DNA of 64,000 nt from Madurella fahalii (GCA_029876055.1 CM056878.1:1178001-1242000); one strand, 5' to 3'. Numbered from the stretch's first letter, positions 33,289 through 45,892 are shown. The notes: generated from the sequence alone by a model not told the origin. A program made the numbers and translations.

Positions 33289-34766
33289 ATGGCACCGCAC
33301 GCGGACAAGGACAACTCCCCAGTCCGGGCCAACGGCCACCCCAGGGACCGATACCACGCCTCGTCAACCAAGGGCGCCATTGCCGCCGAGAACGAGTTCG
33401 CCGCCCACAACTACCACCCGCTCCCCGTTGTGTTTGCGCGCGCCCAGGGCGTCCACGTGTGGGATCCCGAGGGCAAGCACTACCTCGACTTCCTCTCGGC
33501 CTACAGCGCCGTCAACCAGGGCCACTGCCACCCGGAGCTGGTCAAGGCGCTCACCGAGCAGGCCGGCCGCCTGACGCTGAGCTCGCGCGCCTTCCACAAC
33601 GATGTGTTCCCCGTGTGGGCCGAGAAGGTGCGCAACCTGTTCGGCTTCGACATGGTATTGCCCATGAACACGGGTGCCGAGGCGGTCGAGACGGCCATCA
33701 AGATTGCCCGGAAATGGGCCTACAAGGTCAAGGGCGTTGCGCCGGGGCGCGCCCTCGTCTTTAGCGCCGCCGACAACTTCCACGGACGGACAGTAAGCCA
33801 TTTTCCCGAACCCCTTCTATTACAGACCCTCCCTCTGAGACCTCACCTATTAACCGGTACCCCGGGAAATAGATGACGGCCATCTCCCTCTCGGTCGACC
33901 CCGAATCCCGCGACAACTACGGCCCCTACCTGCCCAACGTGGGCGCCGTCAACCCCAGCACGGGCGCGCTCATCCGCTACGACAACATCCCCGACCTCGA
34001 AGCCCTCTTCGACACCCACGGCCGGGACACGGCGGCCTTCATCGTCGAGCCCATCCAGGGCGAGGCGGGCGTTGTGGTGCCGTCGGACACGTACCTGGCC
34101 CAGGTGTCGGCGCTTTGTAAGAAGCACAACGTGCTCCTCATCTGCGACGAGATCCAGACGGGCATCGCCCGCACCGGCAAGATGCTCTGCTCCGAGTGGT
34201 CCGGGATCAAGCCCGACATGGTCACGCTGGGCAAGGCCATCTCGGGCGGCATGTACCCCGTCAGCTGCGTGCTGGCCCGCCGCGACGTGATGCTGGTGGT
34301 CGAGCCGGGGACGCACGGCTCGACGTACGGCGGCAACCCGCTGGGGTGCGCCGTCTCGATACGGGCGCTGGAGCTGGTGGAGGAGGAGGGGCTGGTGGAG
34401 AAGGCGGAGAGGCTCGGGAGGATCTTTAGGGAGGGGGTCGAGGCGTTTGGCAGCAAGGTGGTGCAGACGGTGAGGGGCAAGGGGTTGTTGAATGCCGTGG
34501 TGATCGACGAGAGCGCTACAGGGGGCAGGACGGCGTGGGACTTGTGCATGCTGTTGAAGGAGAAGGGGGTTCTGGTGAGTCCGACCCCGACCTAGCAGAA
34601 GGGAGATTGGCTGGCTGACCATGACTAGGCTAAACCGACGCACGGCAACATTATCCGATTTGCGCCGCCTTTGGTCATTACTGAGGAGGAGCTTCGCGGG
34701 GCTATCAAGATCATTGGGGAGGCGTTGGCGGAGTTGCCTACGGCGAAGGTGACGGAGGGGCATTGA
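33289..34766 (+). CDS. CAR2: Ornithine aminotransferase
   Basis: Three exons: 33289-33792, 33873-34574 and 34629-34766, giving 447 residues. It transfers the delta-amino group of ornithine to 2-oxoglutarate, making glutamate semialdehyde in arginine catabolism. It is a class III PLP aminotransferase. Visible blocks are FLSAYSAVNQGHCHPE, MNTGAEAVETAIKIARKW, NFHGRTMTAISLS (rebuilt across intron 1), IVEPIQGEAGVVVP, CDEIQTGIARTGK and the PLP-lysine motif TLGKAISGGMYPVS. No mitochondrial presequence is evident: the N-terminus (APHADKDNSPVRANG) is acidic and polar, consistent with the cytosolic fungal enzyme. The last exon closes with AKPTHGNIIRFAPPL, the usual C-terminal strand. All introns are phase 0. 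Confidence 0.95.
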
Positions 34767-34864
34767 TGGGATTGCGTTTCTGGGTTGGGGAAACAAGGCA
34801 GGCGGATCGCGTTACCGCCGGTGGTGCATATTGCATTTCTTTTTACACTCTGTGATACCACATC

Positions 34865-35034
34865 GGATTGGATTAGCATGCCCGGACCGGACTGGACTGG
34901 ACCGAACCGGAGGGGGACTGCAGGGTGATGCCTAGGAAAGTACGAGAAACGAGACGGGAGAGGCCTTGGGTGGATTGGATTCGCATGTTCGGACTGCATT
35001 GGGTATGATCTCGGGGTTTCAGGGTGATGCCTAG
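34865..35034. repeat. Imperfect direct repeat downstream of ornithine aminotransferase
   Basis: A segment at 34865-34935 recurs in altered form at 34972-35034. Both begin GGATTGGATT.GCATG..CGGAC and end with the same 15 bases CAGGGTGATGCCTAG (34921-34935 and 35020-35034); the middle has diverged. Confidence 0.7.
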
Positions 35035-38000
35035 ACTGTCTGTTCGTACGCCTCCTCTTTTGTCCGAGCAGGCAGCTGCGGGAGTGAGTGATATAGCGAT
35101 ACCTATCTGGTTCTTGCTGCATCGACAGACGGGAAAGGACCGGGAGTTGCATGGATGCCAGGCGCTTGTGACAGCTAAAGCCAAGCAGAGTGGCCTTGAA
35201 TCGTCGTCTGCATCCATGGCCGCTTGACTGCCGAGGCATGTGATGGGATTTCGTCTGGTCAAAGATGCGTAGTCGGAGTTGTCCTGCCTGGAAGGAACCG
35301 TCCGCGTCGTCGTCCAATCTCAGAAGGAGATCCTGGTCAATCATTGACCAGCGGGCGGGCGGGTGCATGAGGACGGCGCGGGTGCAATTACAGTCGTGTT
35401 CCGCGAATTGTGTGCGTGGCGGCTCGTTTTAGTCTAAGAGGATCCCGTATCGACAGATAGATGGGGTATTGTCCCCGCAGATCTAGATCCAATTTGTGTA
35501 TCTCGTGGCAGAGGGATTAAGAGGCGTTTTTAATTATGAGTGTTGTTTCCAACCTAAGTCCGTGGTGCTACAACCAGTCGTGGTAAGAATGGCGGCTAAG
35601 TGGTGGGAGAGCCCAAGTTGCTGCAGCACCGAAAAACTGTATATGACGTACAGAGGACCCTTTGGATTCCATCAGAATCAATCCATGCGCGCATGCTAAT
35701 TTTATCGGCTGGGTGATGGTATCATCATATTCTCTCTGCTCGCCGTATCATAGGACTACTTTACTAGGCTTTGGCCGAATGACATGCGTTGCCAGCCTTC
35801 CACTTCCACACGCGCGCAGCTTAGTCAATAGAGGGGTAAAGAGTGCGAAACAAGCAATAACCGTCGTCCAATACGTGTTGCCGTGAGCAGGTTTTACCTC
35901 AGTCGCTCTCCCCAGCACGGTCCGTAGTGTGGAATGGTTGCCTTGTAGGCTGCCCATCATCCATCACACCTGGGCCTATCCGTGGTTCAATGGCGATGGC
36001 TAAATACCCCCAGTTTGAGATGTTACCATTCGGAGAGGCCCCACTCTCCCAGAGATCCTTTCAGATCCCGCGGATAGCTTAACCTCAAACAGGAAATGCA
36101 TGGACAGCAAAGTGTTGATATTGTTGATATACCAGATGGAGGGTGAGTGGACGGGTGGGAAATACCGGGGTGTGGCAGCCAATTGCACCTCCTTGTTGGT
36201 CCGGCTGGGGTTAGTGAATGTCCTCCCATGAAACCAGCCCGTTTCTTTCCTAGGACTCGACGTTTTTGAATCCGTACTGTACAGATCTGTTCTGCAGCCG
36301 ACGGGCCCTCTTCCCGGGAACCAGACTCTTTTCTCGAATGATGGAATGACACATTCCTTCTCCGGTTACTGATCGATGCTGCACACTTGCATCCCGTCCG
36401 CTGTCGATGCGGACACGTGAGGTGGTGCTGACATCTGCGGTGCTCGTTTAGTCATCGGCTTGCCCTGATGTCGGTTAGATTGCTGCAGATGTCAATTGTC
36501 CTCTGAGATGCCCCAATGGGCCAGGACGTGCAGCACTGATGATGGTCATCCAACCTGGGGCCTATCGATGACTTGGGGCCGTGCCTTGTTTCTTGCTCGA
36601 GGCACCTTTCCCTAGCACTTGACGGGTATGGGATTGGCGACGCCATGCTCGCGAGGTTGACTCGGTTTGGCCGGCCGGCCCTGTTTGTCCACCCCTTCTC
36701 TTTTGGGATTCGCCGGTTCCGAGACAAGGCTGGTGGTGCCTGTCGCACGGGAGCAAGCGCGGGGGTCTGCAGGGTTCTCGCTCAAAGGCTGGAAAGGGAG
36801 GGCAGGTCGATGAAGTCAATGGCACTACCCCGATCGGCAGATGGAAACTGGCGATGACGCCGGCCAGACAATGTCGACATCGGTGGACAAAGAAGACAGC
36901 GGACAGCTTCGTTCGCTTCAATGTGTCCGGTGACCAAGGCACCCGACCGCCTTTCGGCTAAGACGTGGCGTCTTTCTGCCAGCCTTCTGCACCGGAGCCC
37001 CCGATTAGCTGCAGTTCTGGTCCAGGCCCTGGCTTGCGGTCGTCCGGGGATGGTGTTCCCCAGGAGACATTGGCTTGTCGAGACCGCCTGTTTGGTGCTT
37101 GGCACTGGCTGGATCTGAGATGCATGAATTGACCGCCCTCCAGCACAGTGCGTGAGGGCGCGATGGAGTCATGGCCTCGTGGGCAGACAGAGCGGGCGGA
37201 CAACATCCAACCGGGAGCTTGGCTGGCGCCATGGATACGAAATCTCACTAGTTGCTTGATGGGTCATGCAATCGAGTGTTCGAAAACACGAAAGAAGGAG
37301 GTGCTGCTACACGCTTACAGATAGGCAGTTCCGATAAGTCGAGAGAACCTCTGTGGCCATCGATAAGCGGACAGGGGCTGCGATAACCGTGCAATGGGTG
37401 GCAGAAACAGCCTCACTTTCAGAGAGCGCCGAGCGCCGATTACAACCATGACCCGCTGTTGTCTGCAGCTCTCACTTCCCTTCCGTGGAAGCGGCACCCG
37501 GTTGCTCGGGCTTTGGTCTCGCCTCTCCCTTGGTCCACCTCTTCATATAAGTGCTGCGGCGGGTAACCGGCAGAGCAAAATGGCGGAACTGTACGGTTCC
37601 ACTTCCGGCAGACTGCCATTGTATGTATGTAGGACATCAGGGACCTACCGACACGACATGCACTTGGCTCTAGTGGAGATTAAGACCATTCTGGGAGTCG
37701 TTCCTGACAGCGATGCAGCGACGGCGTGGATAGCCCGTCCACCTGACTGGACCCCCATGCCCTCGATCCATCAACAAAACGACACTTTGTCGATCGGATG
37801 CAGTCTTCTCGTAGCCTTCTCAGCGCTCGCTGGCAAAGTCACCGTGGGCTTGCTCCAAGCTCCCGCTCGGCCGTGGCACAGAAGCCGGTGGCGTTTTGTG
37901 TGACCTGTGCTCTTTGAGAAGTGTCTTGATCTTGCCCCGTCTTTGGCTGCCGTTGCATCTCTTGCGTGACAGTGCCAGAACCGACACGTCTCGATTCAGC

Positions 38001-39230
38001 AGAGACACTAAGAGGGTATCCACAAGTGCGAACCGCCGGCTCCGGTTGGTGGAGCCGTTGTCCATCTGTCGTGACGGCAGCAGCATTGAGCCGACCCACA
38101 GGAGCAGGCATGGGGGGCGGACAGTCGGGGAGACGGGCTGAAGAGGCAAGATAGGAGGGCTCGACAGGTGAAACCGCTGCCATCGGCAAGCCGATGCTTA
38201 TTTCAGCATCCGCCTCCGAAGACGCAAGGGAAGCGGGAAATGATGAGGATGGCGATGAGGGCAGCATCTGAGGTCCGAAACCTGTTGGTGCCGGTCAGCG
38301 GCTTCGGCTTGGGGCAGTGAAAGGCGGATGGTGTTATCGCGGAGCCTTATCGCAAAACTGCCGTTTTAGCGCGTCTCAGAGGCCAAAGCTACGTAAGAGC
38401 GCCTTGTATGTACCTCCTTGTCGCTGTGGGCCTGCCGATCGCTGACTTCAGCCGGCAGCTGTGCGCGCCAGCCAGGGAGAGGTACTTGGGAGTACCCGGC
38501 TTTTAAGTGCACAGCTCTTGGCTTGATGGGGTCGCGCACTCGTCACGAGCACCGTACTGGGGGCGTCACTCGCACGTATCCCTCCCAACGGCACGCTGTG
38601 GCCCAGTGAAGAGCGGCGCCGAGGTCCCGTGCTTTCCGCTCTCAGCAGCCCCCGGATCCCCTAGCAGGTCCCCTGCTCTACAGCATCGCTCAGCGGGCGC
38701 CCGGCAACAGGAACAGGCCCCCCAGACCCAGACCCCCAGACCCAAGCCCAGGTATCGTCGTCACCTGCATCCTTTCAAAGTCGCTCCCAGGTTCCTTCTC
38801 TCTCTTCCCATCTCCTTTCCACCACAACATTCTTTCGCCATCGCACATCACCTTCGTGTCCGCATTGCGCCGCCCGCTCTACGTCTCTCCCCGATTTCGC
38901 ATTGTTGGGAAGCTGGGGGATTAGCGCCGTCCGTTCTGCAGCTGGTCGAGTCTGAGTCATTCAGTTGACCTGGACGTCAGTGTGCCGTGTGGAGCTTTGC
39001 CTGCTGATAGCTCTCGCTGCTCCCCCCAGGCACAATCGGCCATCTGAGCTTTGGATGTCCCCCTTCGCCGCGCCTCACGACGCCCACCCGCTGCTGCTAC
39101 CCTACCTACGCTAGACGCAAAAATATAGAGTCGCTCTCGCGGCGTCTCTCTCCGGTCCTCTCAAAAGCACTACTTTCAACAAGTGATCTCCGTGGGCCCG
39201 CCGCTCCTGCTCGACGTCAGGCTGCGTCAA

Positions 39231-39249
39231 CACACACACACACACACAC
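39231..39249. repeat. (CA)n microsatellite in the ATG1 upstream region
   Basis: About nine CA units occur roughly 520 bases before the ATG1 start, followed by degenerate CA-rich sequence. Confidence 0.9.
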
Positions 39250-39765
39250 CTACACCACGCACACACCTAGGTGCCTTACCTTGGTACCCGAGTTCTCGGG
39301 GCTTGCCTTGTTCAACACCCGCGCAGGCGGCCGTCCATCGGACCCCCATCGACATCGGGATCGGAGCACACCTAACGTCCCCGCCAAGGGATCTCTTTGC
39401 CGTCTCTTCTTTCGCCGACGGCACCTCTGGGCAGTCAAGAGAGCCTCCAATCACCCGCACCCGGCCTATCGGATCTCTACCGCTCCCGTCTGGTTTGTCA
39501 TAGGCAGCACGCCCCCATCTGGCCCCCTGCACCACACACGACGCCAGCAGTCCCCGTGGTCGACCCTAGGCTCCCCCCGTCTCCTCTTCCCGCCGCCGTT
39601 TCCTCCCCTCCTCTCGTTCCCGGTCACAACGTGTACATCATCGGAGTTGCCCGCACATATACATGACGATCAGGTCGGCCGCCGACGTCTTTCGAATATC
39701 ATAGGCCCTCGGGCTCACTTTCCCCCCAGCCAGCTTCCTGTCCTCGTCAACACCTGCAGGGAGTC

Positions 39766-42700
39766 ATGGCGGAACGACCGTCTTCCGCCTCGTCGAGGCG
39801 GACAAAGCCAAGCAGCGATGGTGCCATCGGGCACTTCGTCATAGATAAGGAGATAGGCAAAGGAAGCTTCGCCCAGGTGTACTCTGGTCGGCACAAGGTT
39901 AGTTTGATCGCGCCGGCTGTGGCCACGGCATGCCCGGGGTGGAGAGGATTCCCTCGCGGGCCGGTGCCGTCGTTCAACTCCAGCCGCTTCCTTCTCTGCC
40001 ACCTGCTAACTTGTTTCTGTAGGTTACGGGCGCCCTGGTTGCCATCAAGTCTGTCGAGCTTGCTCGTCTAAACAAGAAGTTAAAAGAGAACCTCTACGGG
40101 GAGATCAAGATTCTCAAGAAGCTGCGGCATCCGCATATTGTCGCCCTCCATGACTGCGTCGAGTCGGATACGCATATCAACCTCGTCATGGAGTACTGCG
40201 AGCTCGGCGACTTGTCATTATTCATCAGGAAGCGGGACAAACTGATTACGAACTCGGCCACGCACGAGCTCGCCCGTAAATACCCCGTTGCCCCGAACTC
40301 GGGCTTGCACGAGGTCGTCACCCGGCATTTCCTAAAGCAGCTTGCTAGCGCTATCAAGTTCCTACGGGAGGGGAACTTCGTTCACCGCGACGTCAAGCCT
40401 CAAAACCTGCTGCTACTGCCTTCGCCTCAATGGCGGGAGGCCAACAAGATGGTGAAGCAGATACTAAGCGCTAGTCATGACTCTCTTACACCAGCCGTTG
40501 GCCTACCCTCGCTCCCCATGCTCAAGCTGGCCGATTTCGGCTTCGCCCGTGTGCTGCCCTCGACCTCGCTCGCCGAGACTCTCTGTGGCTCGCCGCTGTA
40601 CATGGCTCCCGAGATTCTGCGCTACGAGCGGTACGATGCAAAGGCGGACCTGTGGTCCGTGGGCACCGTGCTGTACGAGATGGCAACGGGAAAACCGCCT
40701 TTCCGCGCCGCGAACCACGTGGAACTTGTCAGGAAGATCGAGGCTGCTGACGACGTCATCAAGTTTCCCCGAGATTCCATTGTCAGCTCTGAGCTGAAGG
40801 GGTTGATTCGGGCTTTGCTCAAACGGAGTCCCGTGCAGCGGCTTAGCTTTAACGACTTCTTCGAGCATCCCGTCATCACTGGCCCTATCCCAGGCGTCGT
40901 TGAGGACGATATTCTGGAGCAGGAGAGACAGTTCTCGCCTACGAGCAAGAACAGCGGCAAGTCGGATGAGGTATCGACACCGTCGCGTAAACCGTCTCTC
41001 CGGAGAAGCCCGGTGGAACAGGAGGGCGCTCCTCTCTCACCAAAGCCGCGCAGGTCGTCGCCACTCGCGACCCCAACTGAGCCCAAACCGAATCCGCTGG
41101 AGCAGGTACCCGGCCCCCGCGAGCCTATGAGCTACTCCCCGCGACAGGAATCTGGTGAAGGACTCGGCATCCGCCGCCCAGCCATCCAGCCATCTACGTC
41201 AGCGCCTACTCGGCCCATTTCGTACGTTGACCGGAGCCGGCGGTACTCGAATGCCTCGCTGAGGGCCAACATCCGCGAACCTCAATCCCCGAGTAAACCC
41301 CTTACGGAAGAAGAGAAGGCCGCCCAAGACGTCGCATTTGAACGCGATTACATCTTCATCGACAAGACGGCTGTCGAGGTCAATGCACTTGCTGACCAAA
41401 TCTCCATGTACCCGCATCAATCACAGTCGCCAAAGTCTGGCCAGATCGTTAGGCGCGCCACCCAGCAAGGGAACCCGACTTCAACCACCGGTGCTGTGCC
41501 TAGCCACTCGTCCAGGAACCACCAAAATCGGAACGACCATTACCGACAAGGTTCGTATGACAAGACGTTGTCCAGCAGCCCCGGTTCCACGACGTCGGTC
41601 ATCTCCAAGGCGATTCAGGACGCCAGCCTCAGGTTATTCGGTTTCAAGTATGCACCACACCTGCTCAGCAAGGGACAATCACCGCCACAGATCTACAGTC
41701 CATTCCCAGCCTACCCGACACCCAGTATACCTGCTGGGTTAATCTCGGACGGGAAGCAGAGCACGCCAGTGGACGAAGATTCTCGTGTCGCCCAGTGCAT
41801 CGAGGAATACGCAACGCGAAGCGACGTGGTGTACAGTTTTGCCGAGGTCAAGTACAAGCAGCTCATTCCTCTAGCTCCGTCCATGGAGCACGGTCTCGGC
41901 GGTGTCCCCGCTGATAAGATGGCCGAGGACGACGAGGGGCTTACGGCGGAGGCGATAGTCGCGCTGTCGGAAGAAGCGTTGGTTCTATACGTCAAAGCGC
42001 TCTCACTCCTCGCCAAGTCGATGGACATTGCCAGCCTGTGGTGGTCGCGCAAGAGCCGGACAGAGTCGAGCAATAGCATCCACTCGGCCGCGCGGGACTC
42101 TGTCAACAGCCAAGCATTGGCGCTGAAAATCAACGCGGCCGTTCAGTGGATTCGAGCTCGATTCAACGAGGTGCTAGAGAAGGCCGAGGTGGTGCGGTTA
42201 AAACTGATCGAGGGACAGAAGCAGCTGCCCGAGGAACATCCCTGCCACCCTAGTAACCATCCGCCGGAGTCGGGTTCTATTAGCGGCTCGGGAACTGAGG
42301 GCGTCTTCCTCTCCAACGGCATAACCGCCGAGAAGCTGATGTACGACCGTGCCGTCGAGATGAGCCGGACCGCGGCTATCAATGAGATTGCCAGCGAAGA
42401 CCTGCCCGGTTGTGAGATCTCGTACGTTACAGCCATCCGTATGCTGGAGGCCGTACTGGATAACGATGACGATCACCTCCCTAAACGCCGCGTCTCGACG
42501 TCGTCAAAGGACGAAAAGCCTGTCGCTGCTCGGGAGGAAGCCTCCAGCGATATTAGCAGCGACGACAAGCAGACTGTGCAGAAGAGTAAAGCTACCCCAA
42601 CCGTGTATCCCGTCATACCATGTAATGAACCTTGTTGCTGACATGTGGCTCCAGTGATCCAAATGGTCAACACGAGACTTTCATCTCTCCGGAAGAGAAC

Positions 42701-42803
42701 GCATGCTATTGCGATGGCTTCGAGGACACAGCAGCAACAACAGCAGATGATGGCGCGACGGCGAAGCGGCGATGTCACGCCGCGAAGTATACCTGCCGCG
42801 TGA
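39766..42803 (+). CDS. ATG1: Autophagy-initiating Ser/Thr kinase Atg1
   Basis: Three exons: 39766-39897, 40023-42621 and 42655-42803, giving 959 residues, usual for filamentous fungi. It is the catalytic subunit of the Atg1-Atg13-Atg17 complex that starts autophagy when TOR activity falls. The kinase domain (about residues 23-330) shows IGKGSFAQVYSG, VAIKSVELARLNKKLKENL, NFVHRDVKPQNLLL, KLADFGFARVLP, AETLCGSPLYMAPEILRY and a long insert (LPSPQWREANKMVKQ) typical of Atg1. A Ser/Pro-rich linker spans about 330-560. The C-terminal EAT/tMIT region that binds Atg13 follows (RVAQCIEEYATRSDVVYSFAEVKYKQL, EEALVLYVKALSLLAKSMDIA, AVQWIRARFNEVLEKAE). The last exon (LIQMVNTRLSSLRKR) completes a helix; the 33-nt intron before it is unusually short. 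Confidence 0.94.
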
Positions 42804-43984
42804 AGCCGAGAATAAGGTTTGACGATTTGATGATCAGTAACGAAGATATCAGAGCTCGACTAGGAGCTCATGCCCCACGGCTGGACAATTTTTTTTTTCG
42901 GTATCTCCCTGGCGTCTGGACCTCCGACTGTGCCAGTCCGGTGTGGAAAACGGAAGACTCCTTTGCTTGTGCAAACTGACGTTGGGGTTCGAAGGGACCA
43001 AGTCATTCATATATTGGAGTTTGGTTGGTCGGCCGTTTGCCTTTTATAGCATGGCTTACTTGCTTCGTTCGGTTTTGGTTTTGGGGACGGAGTCATGGCT
43101 GCTGCTGACCTTGGTTTGGGGGACTAGCGCAGCAGACAGCAGCATCCTCACGGGCTTGCCATGGCGTTTTGAGTGAGATTAGGGGGTGCTGACACGGCAG
43201 CAATGGAGGCAACGGGATGAGTGCTACTTTTGGATTCTTTCTAGGTTCTCGGCGTCTTGGGCGACCTGGGTTGTCCGCTCAAGCTCTCTGAATACCTTGC
43301 TCTTTACCCTATGAAGCCTTTGTATTGTTAATCATTTCATGGAACGGGATGGGATTGGGAGTTCCTCCGGGCGGGCGAACCAACTTTTCCCTAGCTGGGC
43401 TGGAAGGAGAAAGGTATAGGCGCGGTTTTTGCAGGCGGTCTTGGTTGCATTGATTGATGTCTTCTTTTACCATGGACACCATTGCCCGCATATAAAGAAG
43501 AATGGCACAACGGAAACGGAGGCGGACAGAACGTATATGTCGGGTGGTGCGAGTGGAATAAATTAGCAAATCATCTACGTTCATGAAAGACGGTTGGCCG
43601 CGTTGTGTGCTCTAGGATTTTGGTCGCCGCTGCTCTCGCGAGGAATCAATTTTGTCAACGCAGGTTCTGAAGCGCAACCCCTGATGGTTCTGGGAGTCTG
43701 AATCGGGCCAGGTTGTGGATAAGGGCCGCGAAGTGAACGGTGCCTTCTGCTCTCCACATCCATCACGGTGGTAAATCGAGCATGGCCGATTCCCTAGAAA
43801 GAGAGCAATATCCACGCCAGGACAAAAACCTCTTGTTCTGCATAGCGCATGTAAACACACGACCACGGCCCGGATGATATGCTCGGAAACAATCGAAATT
43901 CTAATTCTTCTCTCATGGTATCATCAGATCCAGAAGCAACAACCAACCACAATTTCTTATATATAAATTCCGACTCTCTTCAAA
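42804..43984. other. Intergenic between convergent ATG1 and the MFS gene
   Basis: About 1.2 kb holds two 3' untranslated regions. Small open frames have no recognisable content and no RNA gene was seen. Confidence 0.6.
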
Positions 43985-44056
43985 TCAAAGCATATACCTA
44001 AACTCCGGATTGAGATCCTAGTCATCCCCGTTAGCAACCACCCACAGAGTTCAAGG

Positions 44057-44103
<47 letters not shown>

Positions 44104-45892
44104 GAAAGGAAAAAGAGCCAGAAATCTTACCCCAAGCTCCGTCTTTTCATGCTCCGTCAGCCCAATATCCCTCGGCCGCCGACTCCGCTTCTTGTTCTCC
44201 CTCATAATGGCAAACGCATATGCGCCGCACGACACCAGGCTCAGACAGATGAAGCCGACACAGATGGCGTACCCCTTTGTGAAGAACGGCGCGTCGCTTG
44301 TCACGAATGAGTAAGTCGAGATGATGCCGCCGATGTTTCCGAACCCTATTATTTGGGGGTGGGAGTTGCTCGTTAGCCTTCTGCAGGGTAAAACCAAAAC
44401 TGAAAGATCGGGGAGGGGAAAAAAAAAAAGGGGGGGGGGGGGTGTGGGGGGAGGGGTTTTTACCAATCTGCCACGCACTCCCCACAGCGCGCCGATGATG
44501 GCCGCCTAGGTTCATGTTGAACCAGCACACGATGACGGGCATGGCCGAGTAGGTTCCCATGCAGATCAGGAACAGGCTGGCGTACTGCACGGGCAGGTTG
44601 TCGTGGACGTTGATGAGGACGGCGAAGCCGGCGAGGGAGATGGCGATGGCGCCGACGCAGAAGGCGAACCGGTGGCGGACCCAGTCCGACAGGGTCGCGA
44701 CCACCATGGCGAAGCCAAAGGCCACCGCCCAAGGCGGCACCGACCGCAGCTGCGTCTGGATCGGGTCGTACCGGTAGCTCTGGATGATGGTGGGCGCGAA
44801 GTAGGCGTACGAGTAGGCCGGGACGATGAGGCCAAAGTACATGAGCCCGCCCAGCCAGATCTTGTAGTCGGACATGACGGTGATGACGTCCCTGGGCGTG
44901 ATGCGCCGCTCCGCGCCGCTGTTGCCCTGGTCGGCGCGCAGTCGGGCCTTGACGAATTCCCGCTCATCGTCGCGGAGCCAGGTCTGGGGGATACTCATGA
45001 GTGACGACTCCTGGCTATGGGATTCTGGAGGGGAGGGACGGGAAGGCTTAACGTACCGACTGCTCTGGAAAGGAGGGGAAAGTGAAGAGAAAGACGAGGC
45101 CCACGAGCACGGTGACGCAGCCCTCGAGGATGAAGATCCAGCGCCAGCCGCGGTAGTCTCTCACGTAGTCCATCTTTCCGATGGCCGAGGCCAGGAGACC
45201 GCCAAACGCGCCCGCCAGCGACGTCGACGAGAAGAAGAGCGAGAAGCGCTTTTGCGCCTCGGAACGCCTGTACCAGGCGCCGAGGAGATAGAAGCACCCC
45301 GGGAACATTCCTCAAACGGGGTGTGTTAGCTTGTTACAAGGACATTCTCTCCGTAGGTCCTTACATACCGCATTCAAACAACCCCAAGAAGAAGCGCGTC
45401 GTCAGGAGCCCCGCGTAGTTCTGCACCAGGCCCTGGAAGACCGATACGGCACCGAAGCCGAGGCAGCATATCGACAGCCAGATGCGGGGCGAGAAGTGCT
45501 TGAGCAGGATGTTGGAGGGAATCTCGCAGATGATGTAGGGCACGAAGAAGATGGTCAGGGCCGTGTTGTACTGGACGCCGCTCATGCCGAGCTCGTCCTC
45601 GAGCCCGAAGGCGCGGGCGTTGGCGATGTTGACGCGGTCGAGGAAGGCCAACAGATACAGCACGATGACGAACGGGATGATGTGCAGGTCGATCTTGGTG
45701 GTGATCTTGCGCTCCGTCGTGTGGGGCGGGCAGATGACCTCGCTGCCGGTGACGGAGGCCGAGTCGTAGGCGGGCGCCGCCTCCTGCCTCTTGCCATCTT
45801 CTTCGTCTGAAGCTGCGGATTTGTCAGCGCGGATGCACCACATGCATGGCATGAGCGTGAATTTGAGTCGTACGGCGCTTGAGTTCAGACAT
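43985..45892 (-). CDS. MFS transporter, anion:cation symporter (Dal5/allantoate permease) type
   Basis: Six exons: 45874-45892, 45369-45812, 45057-45310, 44464-44983, 44131-44345 and 43985-44017, giving 494 residues. It is a 12-helix plasma membrane permease; relatives carry allantoate, nicotinate, pantothenate, biotin or other organic anions. The substrate cannot be told. Signature blocks are LHIIPFVIVLYLLAFLDRVNIANAR in helix 1, FFVPYIICEIPSNILLK, RFFLGLFECGMFPGCFYLL (rebuilt across an intron), GWRWIFILEG, and AWQIGFGNIGGIIS (rebuilt). The final 33-nt exon gives DLNPEFRYML, the typical C-terminus. The 19-nt first exon (MSELKR) is less certain. Introns 4 and 5 are long for this window (118 and 113 nt) because of homopolymer and GA-repeat expansions. 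Confidence 0.9.
44059..44100. repeat. (GA)21 microsatellite in the last MFS intron
   Basis: Twenty-one perfect GA units lie inside intron 5 (44018-44130). On the transcript they read as a (TC)n pyrimidine tract between donor and acceptor. Confidence 0.95.
44419..44442. repeat. A11-G13 homopolymer junction in an MFS intron
   Basis: Eleven As followed directly by thirteen Gs lie in intron 4 (44346-44463). In the transcript this is a long C-then-T pyrimidine tract just after the donor. Its length in the assembly may be inexact. Confidence 0.9.

Larger units (their letters stand above)
34767..39765. other. 5-kb gene-poor spacer upstream of ATG1
   Basis: No protein family, transposon end, tRNA or rRNA is recognisable. 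Open frames of up to 247 codons overlap each other on both strands and look like chance in GC-rich DNA. An imperfect direct duplication lies at 34865-35034 and a CA microsatellite at 39231-39249. The last 1.2 kb (38600-39765) is strongly C-rich and probably includes the long ATG1 promoter and leader with possible upstream ORFs. Confidence 0.6.

Noticed and set aside
33843..34796. 317-codon frame on minus across ornithine aminotransferase
   Set aside because: Its His/Leu/Arg-rich composition is typical of the antisense of a real GC-rich gene, and it overlaps the PLP domain completely.
37394..37903. 169-codon plus frame in the gene-poor spacer
   Set aside because: No domain, overlapping frames on the other strand of similar length, and no leader or splice signals.
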